Translations under genes and position numbers: made by a program
In this document: piece after piece, positions 37,891 to 51,100 of the stretch
How positions within the stretch are numbered: position 1 is the first letter of the stretch
Layout: each line of letters begins with the position of its first letter
The notes under the pieces: generated by a model
What the model saw: only the letters and a program-made list of their open reading frames with translations
What the model was told of the DNA's origin: nothing
The model's database searches: none
DNA from: Cercis canadensis
Taxonomy: Eukaryota > Streptophyta > Magnoliopsida > Fabales > Fabaceae
Reading direction: 5' to 3'
DNA: 64,000 nucleotides
Assembly: GCA_003255065.1 (NCBI GenBank)
Contig: QAOA01006449.1
Location: 248,001 to 312,000, forward strand

Positions 37891-39310
37891 TGATGAGCTG
37901 CCGAGGCTCCTTAAATTAGTTAAAGTTTAAGGTCGGTTTACCTAAGCTACTTGTAGCATAAGGCAACCCTAGGTCGAACCAAAGGATTGTTCTATTTAGT
38001 GAATTAGTTTTAAGAACATATAAATAGGGGAGTTTTGTTTGGTTTAGTGATGACAGAAATTAATTATAAGTGGTAACCCTAAAGGAAAACAACCAATCCA
38101 AGTCTTAACTGATTCTGATTTTAATCCATCCTTGATTTCCAATGATCCATTCAATTATTAACCATGTTCTTGGCCTTAGAAAACATTAAGAAGCCTCTCA
38201 GTCCTCTATGGATGTCCACTGGCTAAGCAACCAGAATTCGGATTTAACTAAGACTAAATGAATTAAGCAAACATTCAAGTCCAGTTTTACCTAAGTCCAT
38301 GATCCAGCCTAGGTAATTAATCCATCCAAAAGATTAGAAACATTAATTAACCATACAATTCTCTTTTATCACATGCAAATAGAATATGTAAATTCAAATC
38401 CAAATTAAGCAATTCAAACAGAATATTTCAGAGGATTGAAAGAACTTGATTAACAACTAAATGAATAACAACAACACATAATCTCAGAATCAATAATCAG
38501 AACAGCCAAAACCTGGATTGATTTGATGATTTAGCCCTCCATGAACAAGAGAAGCCAAGTTCTTACAAAATATCTAGAGAGAAAACTTAAAGACTAAGAA
38601 AACTTGAAAAGCTGTCTAAAAGATCCTAAGTCTTGATTGTGATTTTTGGCTTCCTCCTTTTGCACATATAGACCTCCAAAAATGCATGCACACCCAAATT
38701 TCCCTTAAGGCACACTTGTTCCCATGGGCCTTAGCTTTCTTTGGGCTTTAGTTTGGGGTCATTTGGACTTGTCATGAGGAAGTTAGGCCCATTTAAGTGC
38801 CAACAGGTTTCTGGAACCATCAGCCAACTTCGACAGCAAATAAGACCATCTAAAATATAACATCTGATGAACCGGTATTCATAACAATTGAAGCTCTGTC
38901 TGTTAGCTTTCCAATGGTACCAGTTTCAAGTCCATAGAACATTCACAGCTCAAGTTATAGCCCAAACACTGCATATAGGTCAGGATCCTGTGACAGCATG
39001 TCTTCTCTGGTTTCCAGGCTGCATATGACCTTCTGGTCGTCCGAATTGGCTTTGGAGCCCATAATGAAAGTTGTAGATAATTCTCTCAGCTTTCCTACAA
39101 GGTAAGACTCGAAATTTTTAGACATACAGAACTCAAAATATACACGAAACACAGAGACAGCATAAAATGCTCAGTATTGCTGAAAATTACAATTAGGCAC
39201 AAATGGATTCAAAGTCATCAAATGATGTCCAAGTCTATTCAATTCAGCCCAAAAGAGGTTTAAAAGACTAAATATTAGGGATAACTACTGTATAAAAATT
39301 GTGTTCATCA
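37891..39310 (-). repeat. 5' LTR of outer element (family 1a)
   Basis: A 1,420-bp direct repeat of 16709-18128. The + strand starts TGATGAGCTGCC and ends GTGTTCATCA, followed by the target duplication CCCCT. It is the 5' LTR on the minus strand. A TATA-like CTATAT is present in the equivalent position to that in the solo LTRs; it may be the element promoter, which is a guess. Confidence 0.95.
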
Positions 39311-39315
39311 CCCCT

Positions 39316-42300
39316 CCCCGATAGAGTGAACCCTAAGAAAAATGTATGAGTCAGATACAGTTACGAACCGAAACAGGGTCCCAGGCTAGATATAATAACC
39401 CACCGGGAAATAGTCCCTTCCTAGATACAGTGAAACCCAAGAAAAATATCCGAGTCAGATACAATTAATAACCGAAATAGGGTCATGGGCCAGATATAAT
39501 GACTGACCAGGAAACTGTCCCCTCCCAAATATATTGAAACCAATGAAAAATATCCGAGTCAGATAAAGTGACGAATTGAAACAGGCTCCCGGGCCAGATA
39601 CAATGACCCACAAAGAAACAGTGACTTCTCAGCTATAGTGAAACCCAAGAAAAATATCCAAGTAAGATACCGTGATGAACCGAAATAGGGTCTCGGGCCA
39701 GATACAATGGCCTACCAGGAAACAGTCCCTTCCCAGATACAACGAAACACAAGAAAAATATCCCAGTCAGATACAGTTACGAACCGAAATTGAGTCTCGG
39801 GCCTGATACAATGACCCACCAGGAAACAATCCATTCCCAGATACAGTGAAGGCCAAGAACAATTTCCGAGTCAGATACAGTGACAAACCGAAACAGGACC
39901 CAGGCTAGATACAACAACCCACCAGGAAACAGTACCTTCCCAGATACAGTGAGACCCAAGAAAAATATCTGAGTCAGATACAGTGATAAACTGAAACAGG
40001 GTCCCGGGCCAGATATAATAACCCACTAGGAAACAGTCTCTTCCCAGATATGGTGAAATCCAAGAAAAATTTCTGAGTCATATACAGTGACGAACAGAAA
40101 CAGGGTACCGAGCCAAATATAATGACCCACCAGGAAACAATCCTTTCTCATATACAGTAAAACCCAAGAAAAATATATGAGTCAGATACAATAATGAATC
40201 AAAATACGAGGCCAAGCAAGTTAGAGTGAAACCCTAAAATATATCCGAGTCAGATACAGTGACAAACCGAAACAGGGTCTCGAGCAAGATACAATAATCC
40301 ACCAGGAATCAGTCCCTTCCTAGATACAGTAAAACCCAAGAAAAATTTCTGTGTCAGATATAGTTATGAACATAAGCAGGGTCCCGAGCCAGATACAGTA
40401 ACCCCCCAGGAAACAGTCCCTTCTCAGATACAGTGAAACCCAATAACAATATTTGAGTCAGATACGGTGACGAACTGAAACAGGGTACCAGGTCAGATAT
40501 AATAACCCACCAGGAAACAGTCCCCTCCTAGATACAATAAAACCCAAGAAAAATATCCGAGTCAGATATAGTGACGAACCGAAACAGGGTCCCGGGCCAG
40601 ATACAATAACCCACCAGGAAACAGTCCCTTCACAGACAGAGTGAACCCTAAGAAAAATATCAGAGTCAGATACAGTTATGAACCGAAACAGGGTCCAAGG
40701 CTAGATACAATAACCCACTGGGAAACAGTCCCTTCCTAGATACAGTGAAATCGAAGAAAAGTATCCGAGTCAGATACAGTGACGAATTGAAACAGGTTCC
40801 CGGACCAGATACAATTACCCATGAAGAAACAGTACCTTCCCAGCGACAGTGAAACCCAAGAAAAATATCCGAGTTAGATACAGTTAATAACCGAAACAGT
40901 GTCACGGGCTAGATATAATGACTAACTAGGAAACTGTCCCCTCCTAAATATATTGAAAACGAAGAAAAATATCTGAGTCAGATACAGTGATGAATGGAAA
41001 CAGGCTCCCGGGCCAGATACAATGACCCACAAGGAAACAGTGTCTTCCCAGATACAGTAAAACCCAAGAAAAATTTCCAAGTCAGATACAGTTACGAACA
41101 TAAGCAGGCTCAGCCAGATACAATAACCCCCCAGGAAACAGTCCTTTCTCAGATACAGTGAAACCCAATAACAATATCCGAGTCAGATACGGTGACGAAC
41201 TAAAACAGGGTACCAGGTCAGATATAATAACCCACCAGGAAACAGTCCCCTCCTAGATACAATAAAACCCAAGAAAAATATCTGAGTCAGATATAGTGAC
41301 GAATCGAAACAGGGTCCCGGGCCAGATACAATAACCCACCAGGAAAAAGTCCCTTCCAAGATAGAGTGAACCCTAAGAAAAATATCCGAGTCAGATACAG
41401 TGACGAACCGAAACAAGGTCCAAGGCTAGATACAATAACTCACTGGGAAACAGTCCCTTCCTAGATACAGTGAAACCCAAGAAAAATATCCGAGTCAGAT
41501 ACAGTGACGAACCGAAACAGGGTCACGGGCCAGTTATAATGACTAACCAGGAAATTCTCCCTTCCCAAATACAGTGAAATCGAAGAAAAGTATCTGAGTC
41601 AGATACAGTGACGAACCGAAATAGGCTCCCGGACCAGATACAATGACCCACGAAGAAACAGTACCTTCCCTGCTACAGTGAAACCCAAGAAAAATATCCG
41701 AGTCAGATACAGTTAATAACCGAAACAGGGTCACGGGCTAGATATAATGACTGACTAGGAAACTGTCCCCTCCTAAATATATTGAAACCGAAGAAAAATA
41801 TCCGAGTCAGATACAGTGACGAATGGAAACAGGCTCCCGGGCCAGATACAATGACCCACAAGGAAACAGTGTCTTCCCAGCTACAGTGAAACCCAAGAAA
41901 AATATCCGAGTCAGATACGGTGACGAACCGAAACAGGGTCTCGGGCCAGATACAATGACCTACCAGGAAACAGTTCCTCCCCAAATATAGTGAAACCCAA
42001 TAAAAATATCCGAGTCAGATACAGAGACGAACCGAAATAGGGAGCCAGGCCAGATACAGTGAAACCCAAGAAAAATATCCAAGTCAAATACAGTGACGAA
42101 CCGAAAAATGCTCTCGGGCCAGATAATTTGACCCATTAGGAAATAGTACCTTCCCAGGTACAGTGAAACCCATGAAAAATATCCGAGTCAGATACAATGA
42201 CGAACCAAAATAGGGTCTCTGGCTAGATACAATGACCCACCAGAAAACAGTCTCATTCCAGATAAAGTCAACCCTAACAAAAATATACGAGTCAGATACA

Positions 42301-42695
42301 ATGACGAACCGAAACATGGTCCCGGGTCATATACAATGACGCACCAGGAAACAATTACTTCCCAGATACAGTGAAACTCAAGAAAAATATCCGAGTCAGA
42401 TACAATGAAGAACTGAAATAGGGTGCTAAGTTAGATACAGTGAAACCCAAGAAAAATATCTGATTCAGATACAGGGACGGTCCAAAACAGGTTCTTGGGT
42501 TATTGTTAATGACCCACCAAGAAATAGTCTCTTCCGAGATAAAGTGAAACCCAAGAAAAATATCTGAGTCAAATACAGTGAAGATCGATATAGGGTGCCA
42601 GGCCAGATATAGTGAAACCTAAGAAAAATATCTGAGTCAGATACAGTGACGAGCCGAAACAGGGTGCCGGCCAGATACAATTACCCACCAAGGAA
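39316..42695 (+). repeat. Satellite array block C, + orientation
   Basis: The same satellite and orientation as block B resumes in phase after the outer element. Its variants match those at 13.4-16.7 kb: TTAATAACCGAAA at about 39463, 40883 and 41712; GGTACCAGGTCAG at 40484 and 41209; a GAGGCCAAGCAAGTTAG variant near 40206 with a counterpart near 14380. Local duplication of about 725 bp is seen at 40.4-41.2 kb. Blocks B and C were one array before the insertion. Confidence 0.95.
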
Positions 42696-42710
42696 GTTTC
42701 ACTACCTGTT
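42684..42710. other. Satellite orientation switch
   Basis: Left of about 42695 the satellite reads on the + strand and stops inside part A (after CCCACCAAGGAA). From 42703 it reads on the minus strand (TACCTGTTTCGGTTCGAACC). The bases 42696-42702 (GTTTCAC) could belong to either side. The breakpoint joins two different monomer positions, so it is not a simple palindrome. Confidence 0.85.
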
Positions 42711-45700
42711 TCGGTTCGAACCTGTGTCTGACTCGGATATTTTTATTTGGGTTTCATTGTATCTGGCCTGGGACTATTTCTTGGTCGGTCATTATATCTG
42801 ACCCGAGATACTGTTTCGGTTCGTCGCTGTTTCTGAGTCGAATATTTTTCTTGGGTTTAACTGTATCTGGGAAGGGACTGTTTCCTGGTGGCTCATTGTA
42901 TTTGGCCTGGGTCCCTGTTTCGGTTCGTACCTATATCTGACTCGGTTATTTTCCTTGGGGTTCACTGTATCTGGGAAGGGACTGTTTACTGTTGGGTCAT
43001 TGTATCTAGCCCGGGGCACTGTTTCGGTTCGTCCCTGTATCTAACTCGGATATTTTTCTTGGTTTTCACTGTATCTGGCCTGGCTCTCTGTTTCGGTTCG
43101 AACTTGTATCTAACTCAGATGTTTTTCATGGGTTCAACTGCATCCAGAAAGGGACAGTTTCCTGATGGGTCATTGTATCTGGCCCGAGACCCTGTTTCGG
43201 TTTGTCCCTGTATCTGACTCCGATATTTTACTTGGGTTTCACTGTATCTGACCTGGCTACCTGTTTCGATTCAAACCTGTGTCTGACTCATATATTTTTC
43301 AGGGATTCAACTGCAACTGGAAAGGGACTGTTTCCTAGTGGGTCATTGTATCTGGCCCGAAACCCTGTTCCGGTTCGTCCCTGTATCTGACTCGGATATT
43401 TTCATTGGGTATCACTGTATCTGGCCCGGCTCCCTGTTTCGGTTCGAACCTGTATCTGACTCGGATATTTTTCATGGGTTCAACTACATCCAGAAATGGA
43501 CTGTTTGCTGGTGGGTCATTGTATCTGGCCCGAGACCCAATTTCGGTTCGTCCCTGTATCTGACTCGGTCATTTTACTAGGGTTTCGCTGTTTCTGGCCT
43601 GGCTACCTGTTTCGGTTCGAACCTGTGTCTGACTCGGATATTTTTTCTTGGGTTTCATTGTATCTGGCCTGGGACTATTTCTTGGTCGGTCATTATATCT
43701 GACCCGAGATACTGTTTCGGTTCGTCGCTGTATCTGACTCGAATATTTTTCTTGGGTTTAACTGTATCTGGGAAGGGACTATTTCCTGGTGGCTCATTGT
43801 ATTTGGCCTGGGTCCCTGTTTCGGTTCGTACCTATATCTGACTCGGTTATTTTCCTTGGGGTTCACTGTATCTGGGAAGGGACTGTTTACTGTTAGGTCA
43901 TTGAATCTAGCCCGGGGCACTGTTTCGGTTCGTCCCTGTATCTAACTCGGATATTTTTCTTGGTTTTCACTGTATCTGGCCTGGATCCCTGTTTCGGTTC
44001 GAACTTGTATCTAACTCAGATGTTTTTCATGGGTTCAACTGCATCCAGGAAGGGACAGTTTCCTAATGGGTCATTGTATCTGGCCCGAGACCCTGTTTCG
44101 GTTTGTCCCTGTATCTGACTCGGATATTTTACTTGGGTTTCACTGTATCTGGCCTGGCTACCTGTTTCGATTCGAACCTGTGTCTGACTCATATATTTTT
44201 CAGGGATTCAACTGCAACTGGAAAGGGACTATTTCCTGGTGGGTTATTGTATCTGGCCCGAGACCTTGATCCGGTTCGTCCCTGTATCTGACTCGGATAT
44301 TTTCATTGGTCATCACTGTATCTAGCCCGGATCCCTGTTTCGGTTCGAACCTGTATCTGGCTCGGATATTTTTCATGGGTTCAACTACATCCAGAAATGG
44401 ACTGTTTGCTGGTGGGTCATTGTATCTGGCCCGAGACCCAATTTCGGTTCGTCCGTGTATCTGACTTGGTCATTTTACTAGGGTTTCGCTGTTTCTGGCC
44501 TGGCTACCTGTTTCGGTTCGAACCTGTGTCTGACTCGGATATTTTTTCTTGGGTTTCATTGTATCTGGCCTGGAACGATTTCTTGGTCGGTCAATATATC
44601 TGACCCGAGATACTGTTTCGGTTCGTCGCTGTATCTGACTCGAATATTTTTCTTGGGTTTAACTGTATCTGGGAAGGGACTATTTCCTGGTGGCTCATTG
44701 TATTTGGCCTGGGTCCCTGTTTCGGTTCGTACCTATATCTGACTCGATTATTTTCCTTGGGGTTCACTGTATCTGGAAAAGGACTGTTTACTGTTGGGTC
44801 ATTGTATCTAGCCCGGGGCCTTGTTTCGGTTCGTCCCTGTATCTAACTCGGATATTTTTCTTGGTTTTCACTATATCTGGCCTGGCTCTCTGTTTCAGTT
44901 CGAACTTGCATCTAACTCAGATGTTTTTCATGGGTTCAACTGCATCCAGAAAGGGACAGTTTCTTGATGGGTCATTGTATCTGGCCCGAGACCCTGTTTC
45001 GGTTTGTCCCTGTATCTGACTCCGATATTTTACTTGGGTTTCACTGTATCTGACCTGGCTACCTGTTTCGATTCGAACCTGTGTCTGACTCATATATTTT
45101 TCAAGGATTCAACTGCAACTGGAAAGGGACTGTTTCCTAGTGGGTCATTGTATCTGGCCCGAGACCCTGTTCCGGTTCGTCCCTGTATCTGACTCGGATA
45201 TTTTCATTGGGTATCACTGTATCTGGCCCGGCTCCCTGTTTCGGTTCGAACCTGTATCTGACTCGGATATTTTTCATGGGTTCAACTACATCCAGAAATG
45301 GACTGTTTGCTGGTGGGTCATTGTATCTGGCCCGAGACCCAATTTCGGTTCGTCCCTGTATCTGACTCGGTCATTTTACTTGGGTTTCGCTGTTTCTGGC
45401 CTGGCTACCTGTTTCGGTTCGAACCTGTGTCTGACTCGGATATTTTTTCTTGGGTTTCATTGTATCTGGCCTGGGACTATTTCTTGGTCGGTCATTATAT
45501 CTGACCCGAGATACTGTTTCGGTTCGTCGCTGTATCTGACTCGAATATTTTTCTTGGGTTTCACTGTATCTGGGAAGGGACTGTTTCCTGGTGGCTCATT
45601 GTATTTGGCCTGGGTCCCTGTTTCGGTTCGTACCTATATCTGACTCGGTTATTTTCCTTGGGGTTCACTGTATCTGGGAAGGGACTGTTTACTGTTGGGT

Positions 45701-47317
45701 CATTGTATCTAGCCCGGGGCCCTGTTTCGGTTCGTCCCTGTATCTAACTCGGATATTTTTCTTGGTTTTCACTGTATCTGGCCTGGCTCTCTGTTTCGGT
45801 TCGAACTTGTATCTAACTCAGATGTTTTTCATGGGTTCAACTGCATCCAGAAAGGGACAGTTTCCTGATGGGTCATTGTATCTGGCCCGAGACCCTGTTT
45901 CGGTTTGTCCCTGTATCTGACTCGGATATTTTACTTGGGTTTCACTGTATCTGGCCTGGCTACCTGTTTCGATTCGAACCTGTGTCTGACTCATATATTT
46001 TTCAGGGATTCAACTGCAATTGGAAAGGGACTGTTTCATGGTGGGTTATTGTATCTGGCCCGAGACCTTGATCCGGTTCGTCCCTGTATCTGACTTGGAT
46101 ATTTTCATTGGTCATCACTGTATCTGGCCCGGCTCCCTGTTTCGGTTCGAACCTGTATCTGACTCGGATATTTTTCATGGGTTCAACTACATCCCAAAAT
46201 GGACTGTTTGCTGGTGGGTCATTGTATCTGGTCCGAGACCCAATTTCGGTTCGTCCCTGTATCTGACTCGGTCATTTTACTAGGGTTTCGCTGTTTCTGG
46301 CCTGGCTACCTGTTTCGGTTCGAACCTGTGTCTGACTCGGATATTTTTTCTTGGGTTTCATTGTATCTGGCCTGGGACTATTTCTTGGTCGGTCATTATA
46401 TCTGACCCGAGATACTGTTTCGGTTCGTCGCTGTATCTGACTCGAATATTTTTCTTGGGTTTAACTGTATCTGGGAAGGGACTATTTCCTTGTGGCTCAT
46501 TGTATTTGGCCTGGGTCCCTGTTTCGGTTCGTACTTATATCTGACTCGGTTATTTTCATTGGGGTTCACTGTATCTGGGAAGGGACTGTTTACTGTTAGG
46601 TCATTGAATCTAGCCCGGGGCGTTGTTTCGGTTCGTCCCTGTATCTAACTCGGATATTTTTCTTGGTTTTCACTGTATCTGGCCTGGATCCCTGTTTCGG
46701 TTCGAACTTGTATCTAACTCAGATGTTTTTCATCGGTTCAACTGCATCCAGAAAGGGACAGTTTCCTGATGGGTCATTGTATCTGGCCCGAGACCCTTTT
46801 TCAATTTGTCCCTATATCTGACTCGGATATTTTACTTGGGTTTCACTGTATCTAGCCTGGCTACCTGTTTCGATTCGAACCTATGTCTGACTCATATATT
46901 TTTCATGGATTCAACTGCAACTGGAAAGGGACTGTTTCCTGGTGGGTCATTATATCTGGGCCGAGACCCTGTTCTGGTTCGTTCCTGTATCTGACTCGGA
47001 TATTTTCATTGGGTATCACTGTATCTGGCCCGGTTCCCTGTTTCTGTTCGAACCTGTATCTGACTCGAATATTTTTCATGGGTTCGACTACATCCAGAAA
47101 TGGACTGATTGCTGGTGGGTCATTGTATCTGGCCCGAGACCCAATTTCGGTTCGTCCCTGTATCTGACTCGGTCATTTTACTTGGGTTTCGCTCTTTCTG
47201 GCCTGGCTACCTGTTTCGGTTCGAACCTGTGTCTGACTCGGATAGTTTTATTTGGGTTTCATTGTATCTGGCCTGGGACTATTTCTTGGTCGGTCATTAT
47301 ATCTGACCCGAGATACT

Positions 47318-48114
47318 GTTTCGGTTCGTTGCTGTTTCTGAGTCGAATATTTTTCTTGGGTTTCACTGTATCTGGGAAGGGAATGTTTCCTGGTGGCTCA
47401 TTGTATTTGGCTTGGGTCCCTGTTTCAGTTCGTCCCTGTATCTAACTCGGATATTTTTCTTGGTTTTCACTGTATCTGGCCTGGATCCTTGTTTCGGTTC
47501 GAACATGTATCTAACTCAGATGTTTTTCATGGGTTCAACTGCATCCAGAAAGGGACAGTTTCCTGATGGGTCATTGTATCTGGCCTGAGACCCTGTTTCA
47601 ATTTGTCCCTATATCTGACTCGGATATTTTACTTGGGTTTCACTGTATCTGTCCTGGCTACCTGTTTCGATTCGAACCTGTGTCTGACTCATATATTTTT
47701 CATGGATTCAACTGCAACTGGAAATGGACTGTTTCCTGGTGGGTCATTGTATCTGGGCCGAGACCCTGTTCCGGTTCGTCCCTGTATCTGACTAGGATAT
47801 TTTCATTGGGTATCACTGTATCTGGCCCGGCTCCCTATTTCGTTTCGAACCAGTATCTGTCTCGGATAGTTTTCATGGGTTCAACTACATCCAGAAATGG
47901 ACTGTTTGCTGGTGGGTCATTGTATCTGGCCCGAGACCCAATTTCGGTTCGTCCCTGTATTTGACTCGGTCATTTTACTTGGGTTTCGCTGTTTCTGGCC
48001 TAGCTACCTCTTTCGGTTCGAACCTGTGTCTGACTCGGATATTTTTTCTTGGCTTTCATTGTATCTGGCCTGGGACTATTTCTTGGTCAGTCATTATATC
48101 TGACCCGAGATACT
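47318..48114 (-). repeat. Higher-order unit lacking M2 (797 bp)
   Basis: M1 is followed directly by M3; the 104-bp M2 monomer with GTACCTATATCTGACTCGG is missing. All other monomers are present. It is the reciprocal of the expanded units. Confidence 0.88.
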
Positions 48115-51100
48115 GTTTCGGTTCGTCGCTGTATCTGACTCGAATATTTTTCTTGGGTTTCACTGTATCTGGGAAGGGACTGTTTCTTGGTGGCTCATTG
48201 TATTTGGCCTGGGTCCCTGTTTCAGTTGGTACCTATATCTGACTCGGTTATTTTCCTTGGGGTTCACTGTATCTGGGAAAGGACTGTTTACTGTTGGGTC
48301 ATTGTATCTAGCCCGGGACCCTGTTTCGGTTCGTCCCGGTATCTAACTCGGATATTTTTCTTGGTTTTCACTGTATCTAGCCTGGCTCTCTGTTTCGGTT
48401 CGAACTTGTATCTAACTCAGATGTTTTTCATGGGTTCAACTGCATCCAGAAAGGGACAGTTTCCTTATGGGTCATTGTATCTGGCCCGAGACCTTGTTTC
48501 GGTTTGTCCCTATATCTGAGTCGGATATTTTACTGGGGTTTCACTGTATCTGGCCTGGCTACCTGTTTCGATTCGAACCTGTGTCTGACTCATATATTTT
48601 TCATGGATTCAACTGCAACTGGAAAGGGACTGTTTCCTGGTGGGTCATTGTATCTGGCCCGAGACCCTGTTCCGGTTCGTCCCTGCATCTGACTCGGATA
48701 TTTTCATTGGGTATCACTGTATCTGGCCCGGCTCCCTGTTTCGGTTCGAACCTGTATCTGACTCGGATATTTTTCATAGGTTCAACTACATTCAGAAATG
48801 GACTGTTTGCTGGTGGGTCATTGTATCTGGCCCGAGACCCAATTTCAGTTCGTCCCTGTATCTGACTCGGTCATTTTACTTGGGTTTCGCTGTTTCTGGC
48901 CTGGTACCTGTTTCGGTTCGAACCTGTGTCTGACTCGGATATTTTTTCTTGGGTTTCATTTTATCTGGCATGGGACTATTTCTTGGTAGGTCATTATATC
49001 TGACCCGAGATACTGTTTCGGTTCGTCGCTGTATCTGACTCGAATATTTTTCTAGGGTTTAACTGTATCTGAAAAGGGACTGTTTCTTGGTGGCTGATTG
49101 TATTTGGCCTGGGTCCCTGTTTCGGTTCGTACCTATATCTAACTCGGTTATTTTCCTTGGGGTTCACTTTATCTGGGAAGGGACTGTTTCCTGGTGGCTG
49201 ATTGTATTTGGCCTGGGTCCCTGTTTCGGTTCGTACCTATATCTGACTCGGTTATATTCCTTGGGGTTCACTGTATCTGGGAAGGGACTGTTTACTATTG
49301 GGTCATTGTATCTAGCCCGGGGCCCTGTTTCGATTCGCCCATGTATCTAACTCGGATATTTTTCTTGCTTTTCACTGTATCTGGCCTGGCTCTCTGTTTC
49401 GGTTCAAACTTGTATCTAACTCAGATGTTTTTCATGGGTTCAACTGCATCCAGAAAGGGACAGTTTCCTGATGGGTCATTGTATCTGGCCCGAGACCCTG
49501 TTTCAATTTGTCCCTATATCTGACTCGGATATTTTACTTGGGTTTCACTATATCTGTCCTGGCTACCTGTTTCGATTCGAACCTGTGTCTGACTCATATA
49601 TTTTTCATGGATTCAACTGCAACTGGAAATGGACTGTTTCCTGGTGGGTCATTGTATCTGGGCCGAGACCCTGTTCCGGTTCGTCCCTGTATCTGACTAG
49701 GATATTTTCATTGGGTATCACTGTATCTGGCCCGGCTCCCTGTTTCGGTTCGAACCAGTATCTGACTCGGATATTTTTCATGGGTTCAACTACATCCAGA
49801 AATGGACTGTTTGCTGGTGGGTCATTGTATCTAGCCCGAGACCCAATTTCGGTTCGTCCCTGTATCTGACTCGGTCATTTTACTTGGGTTTCGCTGTTTC
49901 TGGCCTAGCTACCTGTTTCGGTTCGAACCTGTGTCTGACTCGGATATTTTTTCTTGGGTTTCATTGTATCTGACCTGGGACTATTTCTTGGTCGGTCATT
50001 ATAACTGACCCGAGATACTGTTTCGGTTCGTTGCTGTAACTGACTCGAATATTTTTCTTGGGTTTCACTGTATCTGAGAAGGGACTGTTTCCTTGTGGCT
50101 CATTGTATTTGGCCTGGGTCCCTGTTTCGGATCGTACCTATATCTAACTCGGTTATTTTCCTTAGGGTTCACTGTATCTGGGAAGGGACTGTTTCCTGGT
50201 GGCTCATTGTATTTGGCCTGGGTCCCTTTTTCGGTTCGTACCTATATCTGACTCGGTTATTTTCCTTGGGGTTCACTGTATCTGGGAAGGGACTGTTTAC
50301 TGTTGGGTCATTGTATCTAGCCCGGGGCCCTGTTTCGGTTCGTCCCTGTATCTAACTCGGATATTTTTCTTGGTTTTCACTGTATCTGGCCTGGCTCTCT
50401 GTTTCGGTTCGAACTTGTTTCTAACTCAGATGTTTTTCATGGGTTCAAATGCATCCAGAAAGGGACAGTTTCCTGATGGGTCATTGTATCTGGCCCGAGA
50501 CCCTGCTTCGGTTTGTCCCTGTATCTGACTCGGATATTTTACTTGGGTTTCACTGTATCTGGCCTGGCTACCTGTTTCGATTCGAACCTGTGTCTGACTC
50601 ATATATTTTTCATGGATTCAACTGGAACTGGAAAGGGACTGTTTCCTGGTGGGTCATTGTATCTAGGCCGAGACCCTGTTCCGGTTCGTCCCTGTATCTG
50701 ACTCGGATATTTTCATTGGGTATCACTGTATCTGGCCCGGATCCCTGTTTCGGTTCGGACCTGTATCTGACTCGGATATTTTTCATGGGTTCATCTACAT
50801 ACAGAAATGGACTGTTTGCTTGTGGGTCATTGTATCTGGCCCGAGACCCAATTTCGGTTCGTCCTTGTATCTGACTCGGTCATTTTACTTGGGTGTCGCT
50901 GTTTCTGGCCTGGCTACCTGTTTCGGTTCGAACCTGTGTCTGACTCAGATATTTTTTCTTGGGTTTCATTCTATCTGGCCTGGGACTATTTCTTGGTAGG
51001 TCATTATATCTGACCCAAGATACTGTTTCGGTTCGTCGCTGTATCTGACTCGAATATTTTTCTTGGGTTTAACTGTATCTGGGAAGGGACTGTTTCCTGG

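Larger units (their letters stand above)
16709..39310 (-). mobile_element. Outer Athila-type LTR retrotransposon with nested insertions
   Basis: The element runs on the minus strand, flanked by the 5-bp target duplication CCCCT at 16704-16708 and 39311-39315. Its two LTRs are both exactly 1,420 bp and end in the inverted hexamers TGATGA/TCATCA. On the minus strand the order is 5' LTR, tRNA-Asp primer site, leader, gag, protease, RT, RNase H, integrase, non-coding tract, polypurine tract, 3' LTR. This is the Ty3/gypsy order. Without the inner element it is about 10.8 kb, normal for Athila. It is dead: all coding parts carry stops, and the RNase H region is split by the inner element. I count 13 differences in the first ~195 bp of the two LTRs, so it is older than the inner element. 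Confidence 0.95.
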
